Of a DNA stretch of 64,000 bases, positions 40,014-52,006 are shown piece after piece. Each line of letters begins with the position of its first letter. Positions within the stretch are counted from its first letter, which is position 1. The position numbers were made by a program, and so were the translations under genes. This DNA is from Euglena gracilis (lineage: Eukaryota; Euglenida; Euglenophyceae; Euglenales): contig CP154957.1 of the NCBI GenBank assembly GCA_039621445.1, positions 924,504 to 988,503 on the forward strand, read 5' to 3'. The notes under the pieces were generated by a model. It had not been told where the DNA came from, made no database searches, and was given only the letters and a program-made list of their open reading frames with translations.

Positions 40014-42459
40014 GTGTCGGCGGGGGGGGGGGGGCTGAAAACAGCCATCTGTACAAACTCCAAACCCCAGCCGGATTGCCGACATTTAGGGTAGGGTGTT
40101 AACCGAATTCTCCGGCCCTTGCAATTTCACGATTTCTTACTTTTCTTTCCGACCACTTTTTCACGAATGCCTAATTTGGGGGGGGCCAATTGCATGTTGG
40201 TCAAGGTTCCCCCCCTAATTGTCCCCCCCCCCCTACAGTCCTTGGGCGTAATTCCCCCCCCTGGGGAGGGTTTTTTGGGCTCTTGACCACGGGGGGAAAA
40301 TTTTCGGCCGTTTCGGGCACTTTGTCCCGTCCCTTCTATTCTTTGAAGCCAGGGGAGGCTAGGCACAGCGGGGGGGGGGGGGGGGGTGCCTGGGGGGGGG
40401 CGAGCGGCCGCGCGGGCGGCGCCGCGCGGGGGGGGGGGGGGGGGGGGTCCGATGGCGGCCGCGCGGGTGGGGCGCATCCTAAAATCGGTGATTTTCGGGT
40501 CCAAAAAGTGGTCATTTTTTTGCCGTTTTTGGGCATTTTTGACCAAAAAAGTGCTTTTTTGGCCGCGCGCAGAGCGCGCGGCCCCCAAATTTGCCATTTT
40601 GTGTCCGAAAATGGTCATTTTTGGTCATTTTTGGGCCTCAAAAAATCGCGATTTTTACCAACATTTTTTTTTCTTGGCTAGGATCGGCAACAGGGGGGGT
40701 CCACCCAGGGGGGCGAGCGGACGCAAGAGGGCCGGCAGCTCACGGGGACGAGCGGGGGGGGGGTATTGACCCCCCGATTGGGTGGGTGGTCCGCCGGGAC
40801 CCCCTCCCCCCCCCCGGGGGGGGTACCCCCGGAGGGGGGTAAGCCTAAAGGGATTCGGAATTTGTTTGCCGTATGTTGTGGGGTTGTTATGGTATATTCC
40901 CGAACCAGGGTGGTGGGTCTGATTGATAGATACATGCCGAGGATGGTTCAATGGACAAACAACCCAAAAGATGCCAGGTCCTCGACCCAGGGGCCATGCA
41001 AGTATGCAAGTGGTGAAGCTGTGATGCCCTTGCATGTACACAAAAAAAGTCCCATACCTTAGCTGTTCCTCTGGGGCTGAAGGGGGGGGAAGTTTTCGCC
41101 CGTTTCGGATAGCATTGCGACATAATTTACAGTTGTAAGTTTCGCTTGTAACTTACGCGTAACTTACGGCGTAATTCATTTTTAATTTCCGCTGTGTAAT
41201 TTATGTTCTGCTTTTTTTCAGACCGTTTCTCCCTTTTTTGTGTGCAAAGCACTTTTTTTTCCCATTCAAAAATTGGGTTTATGCGTTGTCATCCCATGTG
41301 AGAAAAAAGCAAATCAAAGGTCACTGCAAAAAAATGCAGTTCAAGGTTTTTTTTTACAGCCAAAGGGGGGACTATTTTTGGACCCGAAGGCAGCAACCTG
41401 CTTGAAAAAGTGCATTGGCTTGGATGAATTCCAAGTAAAAATTGGCGGCGTACTTGATCGGCGCGGTCTCGCCCCTCAAAGGAAAAGCGGTGTGACGCCA
41501 CTTTGGGCCATTTTTCTTCCAAAATGGTGGCCCAAAATGCATCCCAAAAAATGTGACGGTCAAGAAAATCCTAACAAAATTCCCTATCAAAACATGAAGA
41601 AAATGACCAATTCCGGACATAAAAAACACCCCAAAATGACCACTTTCGGACCAAAAAGCATTTTTTGTTCAAAAATGGCCCAAAAATGGCCAAAAATGAC
41701 CACTTTTTGACCCGAAAATCAACGATGTGTGCTGCCCTTCTCGTGATGGGATGCAACATCATGGATGCTGCCTCCTGACAAAAACGTGGCATACTTCCCC
41801 GTGCCCCCCCCCCCGTGACCCCCCCCCCCCCGTGACCCGCACCACCCCCTAAGACATGCCGCCATTACAGTCCCTGGGCGTAAACCCCCCCCCCTAGGGA
41901 GGGTTTTTTGGGCTCTTGACCAGGGGGGGAAATTTTCGGCCGTTTCGGGCACTTTGTCCCGTCCCTTCTATTCTTTGAAGCCATGAAGCCGACCGGGATT
42001 AGGAATTCATTTGCCGTATGTTGTGGGGTTGTTATGGGGATGTTCCCCCCGCGTCCCCCCCCGCGTCCCCCCCCCCCGCGTCCCCCCCGCGTCCCGGATT
42101 TTGGCTAGGCACGTTTTTTTGGTCAACCAAAGGAAAATTACACACAAATTTGGGTGACCCCAAAGAAAACGTGTGGGGCAGTTGAGCCACGGTTCCCCCC
42201 GCGCCCCCCCCCCCGCCCCCCCCCCCCCCCCGCGTCCCCCCCCCCCACGTCCTGAACCACCCCCTATGGTATATTCCCGAACCCCTCTGTTCAGGGCGGT
42301 GGGTCTTATTGATAGATACATGCCGGGGATGGTTCAATGGACAAAAAAACCCAAAAGATGCCAGGTCCTCGACCCAGGGGCCATGCAAGTGGTGAAGCTG
42401 TGCTGCCCTTGCATGTACAAAAAAAAAGTCCCAACCCACCTGCCTTAGCTGTTCCTCTG
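40014..42459. other. Spacer containing a segmental duplication
   Basis: 40830-41130 and 41985-42459 share TTGCCGTATGTTGTGGGGTT, TGATAGATACATGCC and CTTAGCTGTTCCTCTG, so one is a duplicate of the other. The first copy preserves the empty site at 41065-41073 for the element at 42460-46206 and also lacks the small element at 42038-42265. 41500-41850 resembles 50080-50370. No gene seen. Confidence 0.6.
42038..42265. mobile_element. Small C-tract element with GGATGTTCCCC / GAACCACCCC ends
   Basis: Compared with the uninterrupted duplicate at 40880 (GTTGTTATGGTATATTCCCG), this copy has about 230 bp inserted with TATGG repeated on both sides (short TSD, about 5 bp). Relatives: 46453-46658, inverted 36233-36420 and part of 16560-16800. 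The interior carries GGTCAACCAAAGGAAAATTA. Confidence 0.75.
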
Positions 42460-42629
42460 GGCCCCGAGCGGATTTCCGGTGGTGGTCGCTGTGGAGGTCG
42501 GCCCGACCTGGTCGGCCCGACCAGGAGGTCGGTTCGACCATGGTCGGCCCGACCAATGGTCGGCCCGACCTTATCGACCTGTGGAGGTCGGGCCGACCTG
42601 GTCGGCCCGACCACCATTTTTTTGCACTA

Positions 42630-43710
42630 CCCCCCCCCCCTTTCTGGAAATTTAAGCCCCCCCCTGAAAAAGATTTTTTGTCCAAATCACCCCAAAACCG
42701 GTCAAAACCCACTTAAATGGCTCCAGAACCCCCCAATCGGGGGTGAATATGGAAAAACTTGGGGGGGAAATGCCCATTTTGGGCCACTTTTGGCAAAAGA
42801 ACACCTCTCCCCATCGGATTTTCAATATAATTGCAAAATTTTCAAAAAAGGACTTAGCACTCAAGTACGTTGCCAACATAGAGGGGATTTTGTTATTTGA
42901 GGGGGGGTGCGGGGGGGGGGGGCGGAGCCCCCCCCCCGCCTATGCCAAAGTGAGCCACAAAAACAACTTATGCCCCGAGTATGTTGCCAACTCAGAAGGG
43001 ATTTTGTTATTTGAGGTTCGGATGGGGGTGGAGGGAGGAGTTTCCTGCCTCTCGTGATGCAGAATGCTTGCATTTCTAAAGGATTTTTATGTATTCCCTG
43101 TTTCATCATTGGTTTTTTGAACCCTTCCGGACCCCCGTCAAGGGTCCACCGACCCCCACCGACCAAAGGGGGTTGGTCCCCCCCCCCCCCCCCCCCCCTC
43201 TCCGAGGGCCTCGCCACGCCATTTACCCCCCCCCCTATCCGGACCCCCTCGCCACGCCACCGGCGATTTTCGCGATTTTTTGAACGAAAATTTTGTTGGC
43301 GACCATGGTACACCCCTCCCCCCCCCCCCTGGTCGCCGACCCCCTCGCCACGCCATTTATCCCCCCTCCCCCCCCCCCTATTCGGACCCCCTCGCCACGG
43401 CGTACCAACCCCCCAAAGATTTCCATCTCAGGGTGTTCGTGTTGGTGCAAGGCACTTATTTGGACCAACCGGGACCATTTCCGGGTGATTTGGGCCCGCC
43501 ACAGACCATTTTTATGACCACCGACTAGCCACCGACTCGTTTGCATAGGATTTTCTTCATGGGGGGGACTTAAATGTCGGCGGTACTGACCCATTAGTAC
43601 ATTAGAGTGGGTAGTCAGACTACCTAATACCCCCCCCACCCCGTCTCGCTGACTAGCTACCGATCATTAGTCGGCCGACTACCCCCCCCCCCCCAGTCTG
43701 CCGCCATGCG
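42630..43710. mobile_element. Degenerate GTAGACTGGG element, copy c
   Basis: Same order and orientation as copy b: TTTAAGCCCCCCCC, GGCTCCAGAACCCCCCAATC, two units of the 110-bp satellite, CTGTTTCATCATTGGTTTTT, GGACCATTTCCGGGTGATTT, ending near CAGTCTGCCGCC. The left terminus is missing. A block of CCCTCGCCACGCCATTT repeats (43205-43400) is inserted. Confidence 0.65.
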
Positions 43711-44450
43711 TCCCGAAGGCCGACTGGCCGAAGGCCGAGGGCCGCCGCAGCGGCCAAAGGCCGATGCAATTCAGAACCTGAATGTCGGCCGACTGCCCAA
43801 TACCCCCCCCCACCCCGTCTCGCCGACTAGCTACCGACCATTACTCCCGACTACTAGCTACTTACTAGCTACCGACTACCCCCCCCCCAGTCTACGCGCA
43901 GCGGCCGAAGGCCGAAGGCCGCACAGCGGCTGAAGGCCGCTGCAATTCAGAACCTGAAAAGTTCATGATGTTATTTAAAGGTGTAGGGTTAGGGTCAAGT
44001 TTTCATTCCTACCCTCACCCCCCCCTAATTGCCCCCCCCCCCCTAATTGGCTAATTGGGGGGTCCTTAAGGGAGGTCCATTAGCCAATTAGGGGGGGGGT
44101 TAGCCCAATTGGCCAATGGACGTTCCCTTGGCCAACTTTGGCCAATTTCGGCAAGGGGTCAGAAAACCTCCAAAAACGTCCGTTTCGAAAATGTTAAAAT
44201 TTGCCGGATAAGAAAAGTCATGACCAATCCAAAAATGCACAAAAAATCGACCAATTTTGCACACGTCAAAATTATGGGGTCGGGGTCCTCGAGCCCCCCC
44301 CCTAATTGTCCCCCCCCCCCTAATTGGCTAATTGGGGGTCTGAAGGAGCCCGGCCATTAGCCAAATAGGGGGGGGGTGAGGGTAACTGTCCCATCCCATC
44401 CCCTCAACGTCGTTAAATTGGTGTCTGCAGGGGACCCAGCGAACCCAAAG

Positions 44451-44557
44451 AGGCGCCCAACTAGGGTTAAAAACATTGGGGGACCCGAGCGAGGCGCCGA
44501 AGGCGCCGTGCGAGGGTCCCCCAATGTGTATTAACCCTAGTTGGGCGCCTCTTTGGG
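44451..44557. repeat. Hairpin with arms of about 45 bp
   Basis: CCCAAAGAGGCGCCCAACTA is mirrored by TAGTTGGGCGCCTCTTTGGG around a GGCGCCGAAGGCGCC core. Confidence 0.9.
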
Positions 44558-44884
44558 GTACCATGCCCCCCCCCCATATTGTACCCCCCCCCCCTATAGC
44601 ACCCCCCCCCCCCGCCGCCCCCCTAAAAATTTTGACTAAAAACTTGTCGCCGAAGGCGGCCGGAAGATTTTTTTCGGGTCGGTGAAAATTCGGCGGATCT
44701 TATATTTCCGGCCGCCATCGGAGGACGCAAGAAAATGGGTTAAAAAATCTCTGTACCCCCCCACTCTGAGGGCCCCCCCCCATACCCCCCCCATAATGTA
44801 CCCCCCCCATAATGTACCCCCCCCCTCAAAAATGGCTCCTAGGGGGGGGGTACAATATGGGGGGGGGCATGGTAGCTGGGAGGT

Positions 44885-45310
44885 TAGGCAGGGGTGGGGG
44901 GGGGGGGGGGCTGTGGACCCCCCCGGTGAAGTTCACCGGTGAACATTCACCGGGGGGGAGGGGGGGGCTACTTTCGGCGGTGAAGTTCACCGGTGAACTT
45001 CACGGTGAACTTTTGTTTTTTTTTTTTTTTTTTTTTTTCGTTATTTTTCACCGTTTTATGGCTTGGGGTGAACTTTCATGGGTGAAATTTTGCTCCTTTC
45101 CTCTCAAAATGGTCATTTTGAGGATGATGCTTCATGGAATTTTATCGAAATTTCCGAAAACTTGCCTAAAATCCCATTTTTGGCCATTTTTGGCCAAAAA
45201 AGTGCTCTCTTGGTGAACTTCACCGGTGAAGTTCACCGATGGGTTAGGCAGAGGGGGGGGGGGAGGGGGTCCGGGACCCCCCGGTGAACTTTCAAACGGT
45301 GAACTTCACC
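44885..45310. mobile_element. GTTCACCGGTGAA palindromic element, copy 1
   Basis: Bounded by GTTAGGCAGGGG and GTTAGGCAGAGGGG. Contains four GAAGTTCACCGGTGAA palindromes and a 28-base T tract. A second copy lies at 54926-55292, sharing GCTCCTTTCCTCTCAAAATG and GATGCTTCATGGAATTTTAT. Non-coding. Confidence 0.75.
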
Positions 45311-47497
45311 ATAGGGGGGGGGAGGGGGGGTCAAAATGACCAAAGTCTACTGCCTGATCTCCCTGGTCCCCTGCAGGCACCACTTTTTCACGCATCAGTC
45401 ACCGACCCTTCAGCCGGTTGGTGGCAGGCTGGAGGGCCTAGTTGGTGGCAGGCTGGAGGGGCTGACTGGCCAATTGGTTGGCCGAACGACGACGCCAATT
45501 GGTCGGTTGGCCTAATTGGCCTAGTCGGTTGGCTAGTCGGTGAGATCTAATGTGCTAATAAGTGAACCGCCGACTTTTAAACCCCTCCCTGAAAAAAAAC
45601 TTCGGATGGGGTGGAGGGGGGAGTTTTCTGCCTCTCGTGAGAGTCATGGCCAGTTCCCCCCCCCCCCAGGACCCACCCAGGACCCACCGGGGGGCGGTAC
45701 CGACTTCATATCATAATAACCCGAACTTGTGCTGCAAAATTTCTGCCAAAAAAAATGCAGGACCCACCAAGGACCCCCCCAGCACCCCCCCCAGGACCCC
45801 CCCCCCCAGCACCCCCCCAGGACCCCCCCCCCAGCACCCTCCAAAGGACCCCCCCCAGGACCCCCCCAAGACTCCCCCCAGGACCCCCCAGGACAACGTT
45901 GTCCTGGGGGGGGGAACGGGTCATAAGTGCATTTCCGGGTGATTTGGACCCGCCACAGACCATTTTTATGCCCACCGACCAGCCACCGACCAGCTACCGA
46001 CCAGGGGGGGGGGGCTTAAAAATCCAAAAAAGGGGGGGGGGTAGTGCAAAAAAATGGTGGTCGGCCCGACCTGGTCGGCCCGACCTCCACAGGTCGGTCG
46101 ACCACCTCCACAGGTCGGGCCGACCATGGTCGGCCCGACCATGGTCGGCCCGACCATGGTCGGCCCGACCTCCACGATGGCGACCACCGGAAATCCGCAC
46201 GGAGCCGTTCCTCTGGGGCTGAAGGGGGGGGGGGGTTTCGCCCGTTTCGGAGCCTTTTGCAAAACGAGGAAAATTCCCAAATTTCAGGTGGGGGAAATTT
46301 TTTGGGGGGGACAATTTACGCAGAGGGACTGTATGTTAATGGTCACTATGCATGCATTTGTCATGGACTTTTTCAAAATTTCTTAAAGAATTTCATTTTG
46401 GCCTTTTTTTTGCCAAATAAGTGCTCTTGTAGTGAACTTCACCCGTGAAGTTAACTTCACGGGGGTGTTCCCCTTGCGTCCCCCCCGCGTCCCCCCCGCG
46501 TCCCCCCCCCCCGCGTCCCGGATTTTGGCCGGGCGCATTTTTTGGCCGACCAAAGGAAAATTGCATACAAATTGGTTGGGCCACGGTTCCCCCCCCGCGT
46601 CCCCCACGTCCCCCCCCCCCGCGTCCCCCCCCTGCGTCCTGAACCACCCCCCACCAGTGAAGTTAACTTCACCAGTGAAGTTAACTTCACCCAATTTACC
46701 TTAACCAAATTTAACTTACCCTCACCCCCCTCAAAATGTCCCCCCCCAAACGTGGCCAAATTTTTTGGCAAATTTTGGTTTATCCCCTCAAAGGGTTTAC
46801 CCCTGATTTTCCTTCGACACCAAGGCGACAAAGGCCAAAATTTGACCTCCCCTCCAGTGTCCCCCCCCCCCGGAGTGGCCATTTGGGTCCCACGATGCCT
46901 GGAGGGTGGCCACTTCGAGGGGGGGGCAGGGCTGAGGCATTGTTTTAAAACAAGTGTTTTTAAACAAGTTTTTTTCCTATTTGCAAGTTGCGGGGAAATC
47001 AAAATACCAGTAGAGTAGGGCGTTCCAAGGGCTTCAATTTAGGTATGCGGACATTTCCTTTGATTTTGCATCATTTTCGAAATGTTTTGAAAATTTTTGA
47101 ACATTTTTGGGCCCGAAATGGCAAAGTCCAAAGGGGGGGGCTTATCTAGGGGGGGGCAATCCTACCCAGTTTGGACCCCTTTGCGCATGAATACCATGCC
47201 CCCCCCCCCGAGCTGTCCTCCCCCAGCTATTCCCATCGGGGGGACGGGAATAGCTCACTGTCATAGCACTTTTTATGAAGAACCTCCCAAAAAAGTGGTC
47301 AGAAATCGACGTTTTTGGGACATTTTCAAAAAATCAATTTTTGGCAAATGTGCTCAAAATTGACCATTTTTTGCGAACATCCAAAAAGTTGCCAAAAATG
47401 ACCCCTTTTGGGCGGTCCGAGGTCCGGGTGTGGGAATAACGTTAACCCCCCCCTATGGGTCACCCCCCCTTGGGGGGCGACAATTTGGGGGGGGGGA
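45311..47497. other. Repeat-dense spacer across the right end of the 3.7-kb element
   Basis: 45650-45900 is CAGGACCCCCC/CAGCACCCCCC repeat. 46020-46200 has GGTCGGCCCGACC palindromes. 46453-46658 is a small element of the 42038-42265 type, flanked by GTGAAGTTAACTTCAC. 46730-46960 matches the GGCCACTTTGGGG block at 13870-14110. 46985-47175 repeats the GGGGAAATCAAAATACC block of 20780-21130. No gene seen. Confidence 0.55.
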
Positions 47498-47506
47498 TTA
47501 CCCATG

Positions 47507-48373
47507 GGCTCATTGCGGATTATTGGCCATGGATCTTTTGGTGGTCGCTAGCGACCGGTCACTAGCGACCAAGTCTACTGACCATTGGTGGTCGGGCCGA
47601 CCACCAATTTTAAGTCCACCCCCCCCCCTCTAAAAAATTTTTAAGCCCCCCCCCAAAATTTTTATCCAAATATTTTCCAAAATTTCCATTCGGGGTTCAA
47701 TTTTTGTGGTTAATTTGCAATATACGCGAACTTAGTCGGCCTACGGCTTCCTCCGGGGGGGGGGGTGCTGCCGCCCCCCCCCGGACCACCCCGCACAAAA
47801 TAACAAAATCCCCTTGTGTGTGCCAGGCAAGGATGGCCGAGTCGCGCTCCGTAATGAATGTAGTGTTATGTGTGCAAGGGTCCACCAAAAGTATTTTTGT
47901 GGTTAATTTGCAATATACGCGAACTTAGTCGGCCTACGGCCTCCTCCGGGGGGGGGCTGCCGCCCCCACCGGACCCCCCCCCACGCCCAAAATAACAAAA
48001 TCCCCTTGTGTGTGCAAGGCAAGGATGGCCGAGTCGCGCTCCGTAATGAATGTAGTCTTATGTGTGCAAGGTAAGGATAAAGTCACACTATGGCTATGGT
48101 TTCACAGAACAGGTGCAAAGAGAAGATATTACTCAATTTTTTTTTGCAAATTGACCCCCGAATGGAGGGTTTGGAAGGCATTTGGGTGGGTTTTGAGTCA
48201 TTTTCCTCCAAATTTGAAAAAAAAATTTTCGAGGGGGGGGGGCTTAAAAACTTTTTCGAAGGGGGGGGGGTGGACGTAAAATTGGTGGTCGCTAGCGACC
48301 GGTCGCTAGCGACCCTAGCGACCGGTCGCTAGCGACCACCAAAAGTTCCATGGCCAATTTTCCGCTCGGAGCC
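47507..48373. mobile_element. 0.87-kb Mutator-like element with 9-bp TSD
   Basis: Left end GGCTCATTGCGGATTATTGG; right end is the inverse of GGCTCCGAGCGGAAAATTGG, continuing CCATGGA and TTTTGGTGGTCGCTAGCGAC. The TSD TTACCCATG lies at 47498-47506 and 48374-48382. The core is two units of a 187-bp repeat (47700-48075) containing CAAAATAACAAAATCCCCTT and GGCCGAGTCGCGCTCCGTAA. Confidence 0.92.
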
Positions 48374-49936
48374 TTACCCATGCACCCATGGACGGGTAGG
48401 GTAAATTGAGTAACCCCCCCCCCCTAATTGTCACCCCCCCTAGGGCCAAAGGAGCGTTGGCAGGGGGGGGGGGAGGGGGGGGTCCCGAGGTCAGATTTCT
48501 TTGCATTTTTGGCACTTTTTGCTGTACTGTCTCACCACCGGGGGGGGGGGGTCCTGGGGTCCCAACTGTACTGCCAACCCCCCCCCCTCAAAAATCGGCC
48601 AAAAACCAGCGCCAAAGGCGCCGGAAAAAAATTTTAAGGCCTTTTTTTGGTCTAAAAAGGCCATTTTTGGTGTCAAAATTTTCATCTGTTTCGGGGGGGG
48701 GGGGTCGGCACTAGGGGGGGGGGTCCCTAAAATCCCAACTGTACAGGTCCCTGTCATGCTTGTGCTTACCAACCGGGGGGGGGGGGGTGCTAGGGTGCCT
48801 GCCCCTAGCAGGCACACCCCCTCTGGGGGGGGATAGGGGTCCGGGGGGGACCCAGAAAATTTTCATTGCCCCCTCTGGGGGGGGATGGGGGTCCGGGGGG
48901 GGACCCAGAAAATTTTCATTGAAAATGGCCTTTTCCGGGCCCCCGGCGCCTTCGGCGCCGGGGTCGGAGGGGGGGTGCCTTCTAAGGGCAGGCACCCCCC
49001 AAAACCCTACCCCCCCCCCCCCCCGCCGGGGGGGGGGGGGCGGGCGGGGGCCATGGGGCCTGCCCTTAGCACCCCCCCACCCACTCAATGGAGACAAGGC
49101 ACAGGGGGGGGGCGGGGGGGGGTCCGAGGGGGGGTGGTTGGAAGCTGTACAGGGGGGGGAGGGGGGGGTCCCCAGAAAATCACAACTGTACTGCCCACCC
49201 CCGAGACAGTTGCGACATTTTTCGTCCAATTGAGGTTGGCAATGATGGATTTTGCGAAATTCAGATGCATTTTGCAAAATATTTGTGTCTTGTAAAAAGA
49301 ATGGTAGCCAGTGTTTTCACTTTAAACACTTACCCCCCCCTTTATTTGACCCCCCCCCCCTTAATTGAGCATTTGGGTCCAAGGGAAAAAATTTTTTCAT
49401 GCGCCGAAGTCGCCGAAAATTTTTTTTGCCCGCTTTCTAAAGGAATTTTTGACCCCCCCCCTTATTTGACCCCCCCCCCTATTTGAGCATTTGGGGTCCG
49501 TTGGACCCGTGGGTGTGCTCAAATAAAGGGGGGGGGGTGGTAGCAGAAAGGCAGGAAGCAGCTTCAATCACTCCCCCTTGGCACACCATGCGGAATTGAG
49601 CCAGGGTTGACGTTTTTTTTGTTTTTCAACAAAGAACAAAATATGTTTTTTTCCAAAAAAAAAACACAAAAAAAATGTTTTCTTTTTTAAAAAAGCAAAA
49701 ATTGACCTTTTTCCTTGCGAAATGGCCATTTTTTGAGGAAAAGGTTTTAAGGTCATTTTTTTGGTCATCAAAAGTGACGTTTTTTTAGTTTTTCCGGACA
49801 CTTCATCCAGCACCCTTCACAGACTACGAAGCTGCAGAGATGAAAAAGGACCTTTTTTCTAAAAAAAAAGTTTCAAAAAAATTCCCCCAAACCCTCCACG
49901 AGGTTTTTTTTGTTTTTTTTTAAAAAAAAATTTCTT
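48374..49936. other. Cluster of CAGTTGGG / CCCAACTG small elements and G/C tracts
   Basis: At least four CCCAACTGTAC or CTGTACAGG junctions (48563, 48737, 49150, 49184) with GGCGCC(T/A)(T/A)(C/A)GGCGCC cores near 48606 and 48950. 49330-49540 repeats ATTTGACCCCCC words also at 30400-30610. 49600-49900 is T- and A-rich. No supported gene. Confidence 0.5.
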
Positions 49937-50369
49937 AGGGGGTGCCACCCCCGTGACCCCCCCCCCCCGTTACATCCCCGTGACGTGACCCGAGAATCGA
50001 TCCTCCGCCATTCTTTTTTTCAAAAGCATTTTTTTAAAAACAATGAACTTTCATGTATCCTTGTCTGCCCAATGCACCTTCATACCCAAAAATGGCCAAA
50101 AATCTTTTCCCCTGAAAGAAGTGCCAAAAACTGGTGCATTTCCCCACCCAAAACGGAATTTTGTCAAAAATGGCCCAAACTTCATCCCAAAAACGTGTTG
50201 GTCAAGAAAATCCTAACAAAATTCCCTTTCAAAATGACCAATTTTATCACGATGCAACGTCATGAATGTTGCCTCCCGGCTACCTGCAAAGTGGCATACT
50301 TCCCCCGTGACCCCCCCCCCCCCGCCCCGTGACCCCCCCCCATGACCCCCCCAACCCGCACCACCCCCT
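49937..50369. mobile_element. Element with AGGGGGTG / CACCCCCT ends
   Basis: Terminal AGGGGGTG and CACCCCCT with internal CCGTGACCCCCC tracts at both sides. The interior (CCAAAAACGTG, GTCAAGAAAATCCTAACAAA, TGGCATACTTCCCC) matches 41500-41850, so it is dispersed. Further termini at 29405-29450 and 52850-52890. TSD unresolved. Confidence 0.55.
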
Positions 50370-52006
50370 TAAAAAAGCATGTTTTTTTGTTTCAAAAAAA
50401 AACAGCCGTTTTTTTTAATTTTTTTTTCATCTGTCTCGGGGGGGTTGGAAGTGGGGGGGGAGGGGGGGTCCCGGGAGGGGGGGTTGGAACTGTACAGGGG
50501 GGGGGATTGGGGTCCCAAGGTTTGACCAACTGTACTGCCTTGTCCCCAATGACCTCGGCACGCCGCAACTTGGCCATGGTTTCTAAACATACATGCTTCA
50601 ACACGCAATACCCCCCGGGCAGTCAATTAGGGGGGGGGTTGAAAAAATTTCCCCGGGCCGCTTGGTCAATTTGGGGGGGGGGTCGCTGAGCTCTTATCCC
50701 TTAATGGGTAAGAGCGAAGCTTACCCTTGGGGATAAGGGGGGGTCCAACCCCCCCCCTCCCCCCCTGGTCGGGGCCACCTCGGGAACCGGCGGATTATCA
50801 CCATGCTCCCGGCCCGGTTCCCGGAATTTTATTTCAGTCGAGAGTGACTGGATTCCTAGTTTCCGAATCACCTCACCCGGGTTTGACCCAACTCCCCGCC
50901 AGGCCCGAATTACCATGCCCCCCCCCCCCCGAGCTGTTCCTGTCCCCGGGACCCTTTACTTCCCAATGGGAACAGTACGGGGGGAACAGCTCGGGGGGGG
51001 GGGGACCTAGCTAACGTGACCCCCCCCCCTATATGGCACCCCCCAGGGAGCGTTTTGACCCCTCCTTATTTTGCACACACAAGGGGATTTTGTCATTTGG
51101 GGGGGGGGTCTGGGGGGTGGCGGCAGCCCCCTCCCCCCCGGAGGAGGCCGTGGGCCGACTAAGTTCGCATATCGGGGTTCATTGGGGTTCGCATGTTGGG
51201 TTCATTTTTTGCAAATGGACCCCCGAATAGGGGTTTCTGAAGGCATTTGGGTGGGTTTTGTGTCATTTTTCTTCATATTTGAATGAAAAAAATTTGGAGG
51301 GGGGGCTTAAAATTTTTTTTAGAGGGGGGGTGGACTTAAAATTGGTGGTCGGAGCGACTAGTCTTAAAAAAACCCCTCCTCAGCTGGGGGGGGGGGTCCC
51401 CAAAAAACCCCAATTGCACTGCCGTCGCCCCAAGCGCGCTCCCCAATGAACCCCGATATGCGAACTTAGTCGGCCTATGGCCTCCTCTGGGGGGGGGCAA
51501 AATCCCCTTGTGTGTGCAAGGCAAGGAGGGCCGAATCGTGCTCTTTAAGCCCAGGCAGCATCCATGGTGTTGCCATCACGAGAAGGGCTGCACACGTCCT
51601 AAAATCGGTGATTTTTGCGTCCAAAAAGTGGTCACTTTTGGCGAACGAGAAATTGGTGATGGACTTTTTGGTGGTCGCTGGCGACTAGTCGCTAGCGACC
51701 ATGGTCGCTAGCGACCATTTTCTAGCGACTAGTCGCTAGCGACCATTGGTGATAAGACTGGTCGCTAACGACTAGTTGCTAGCAACCACCAATTTTAAGT
51801 CCCCCCCCTCTAAAAAAGTTTTTTAGCCCCCCCCCCTCCAAAAAAATTCATTTAAATATGAAGGAAAATGACTCAAAAGCCACCCAAATGCCTTCAGAAA
51901 CCCCCATTCGGGGGTCCATTTGCAAAAAAATTTGGGTAATATCTTCTTTTTGTGCCAGTTCTGTGAAACTTGTCTTTGTCCAGGAGTTTACAACAAAAAA
52001 GAGGTG
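50370..52006. other. Mosaic of element fragments
   Basis: 50680-50930 is an inverse copy of 21180-21440 (TAAGCTTCGCTCTTACCC). 51060-51360 is a right-end fragment of the 47507-type element (GGGGATTTTGTCATTTGGGG core word). 51640-51850 is a left-end fragment (GAGAAATTGGTGATGGACTT) lacking a partner. A small minus-strand frame near 50540-50590 (METMAKLRRAEVIGDKA) runs into a CAGTACAGTTGG element end and may be an exon fragment. Confidence 0.45.

Larger units (their letters stand above)
42460..46206. mobile_element. 3.7-kb Mutator-like element with 9-bp TSD
   Basis: Left end GGCCCCGAGCGGATTTCCGG; right end is the inverse of GGCTCCGTGCGGATTTCCGG, continuing TGGTGGTCGC. The TSD GTTCCTCTG lies at 42451-42459 and 46207-46215. 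The empty site GTTCCTCTGGGGCTGAAGG is at 41065. The interior includes a degenerate copy of the GTAGACTGGG element (about 42630-43710), GTTCACCGGTGAA palindromes and GGACCCCCCCAG tracts. Confidence 0.92.
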
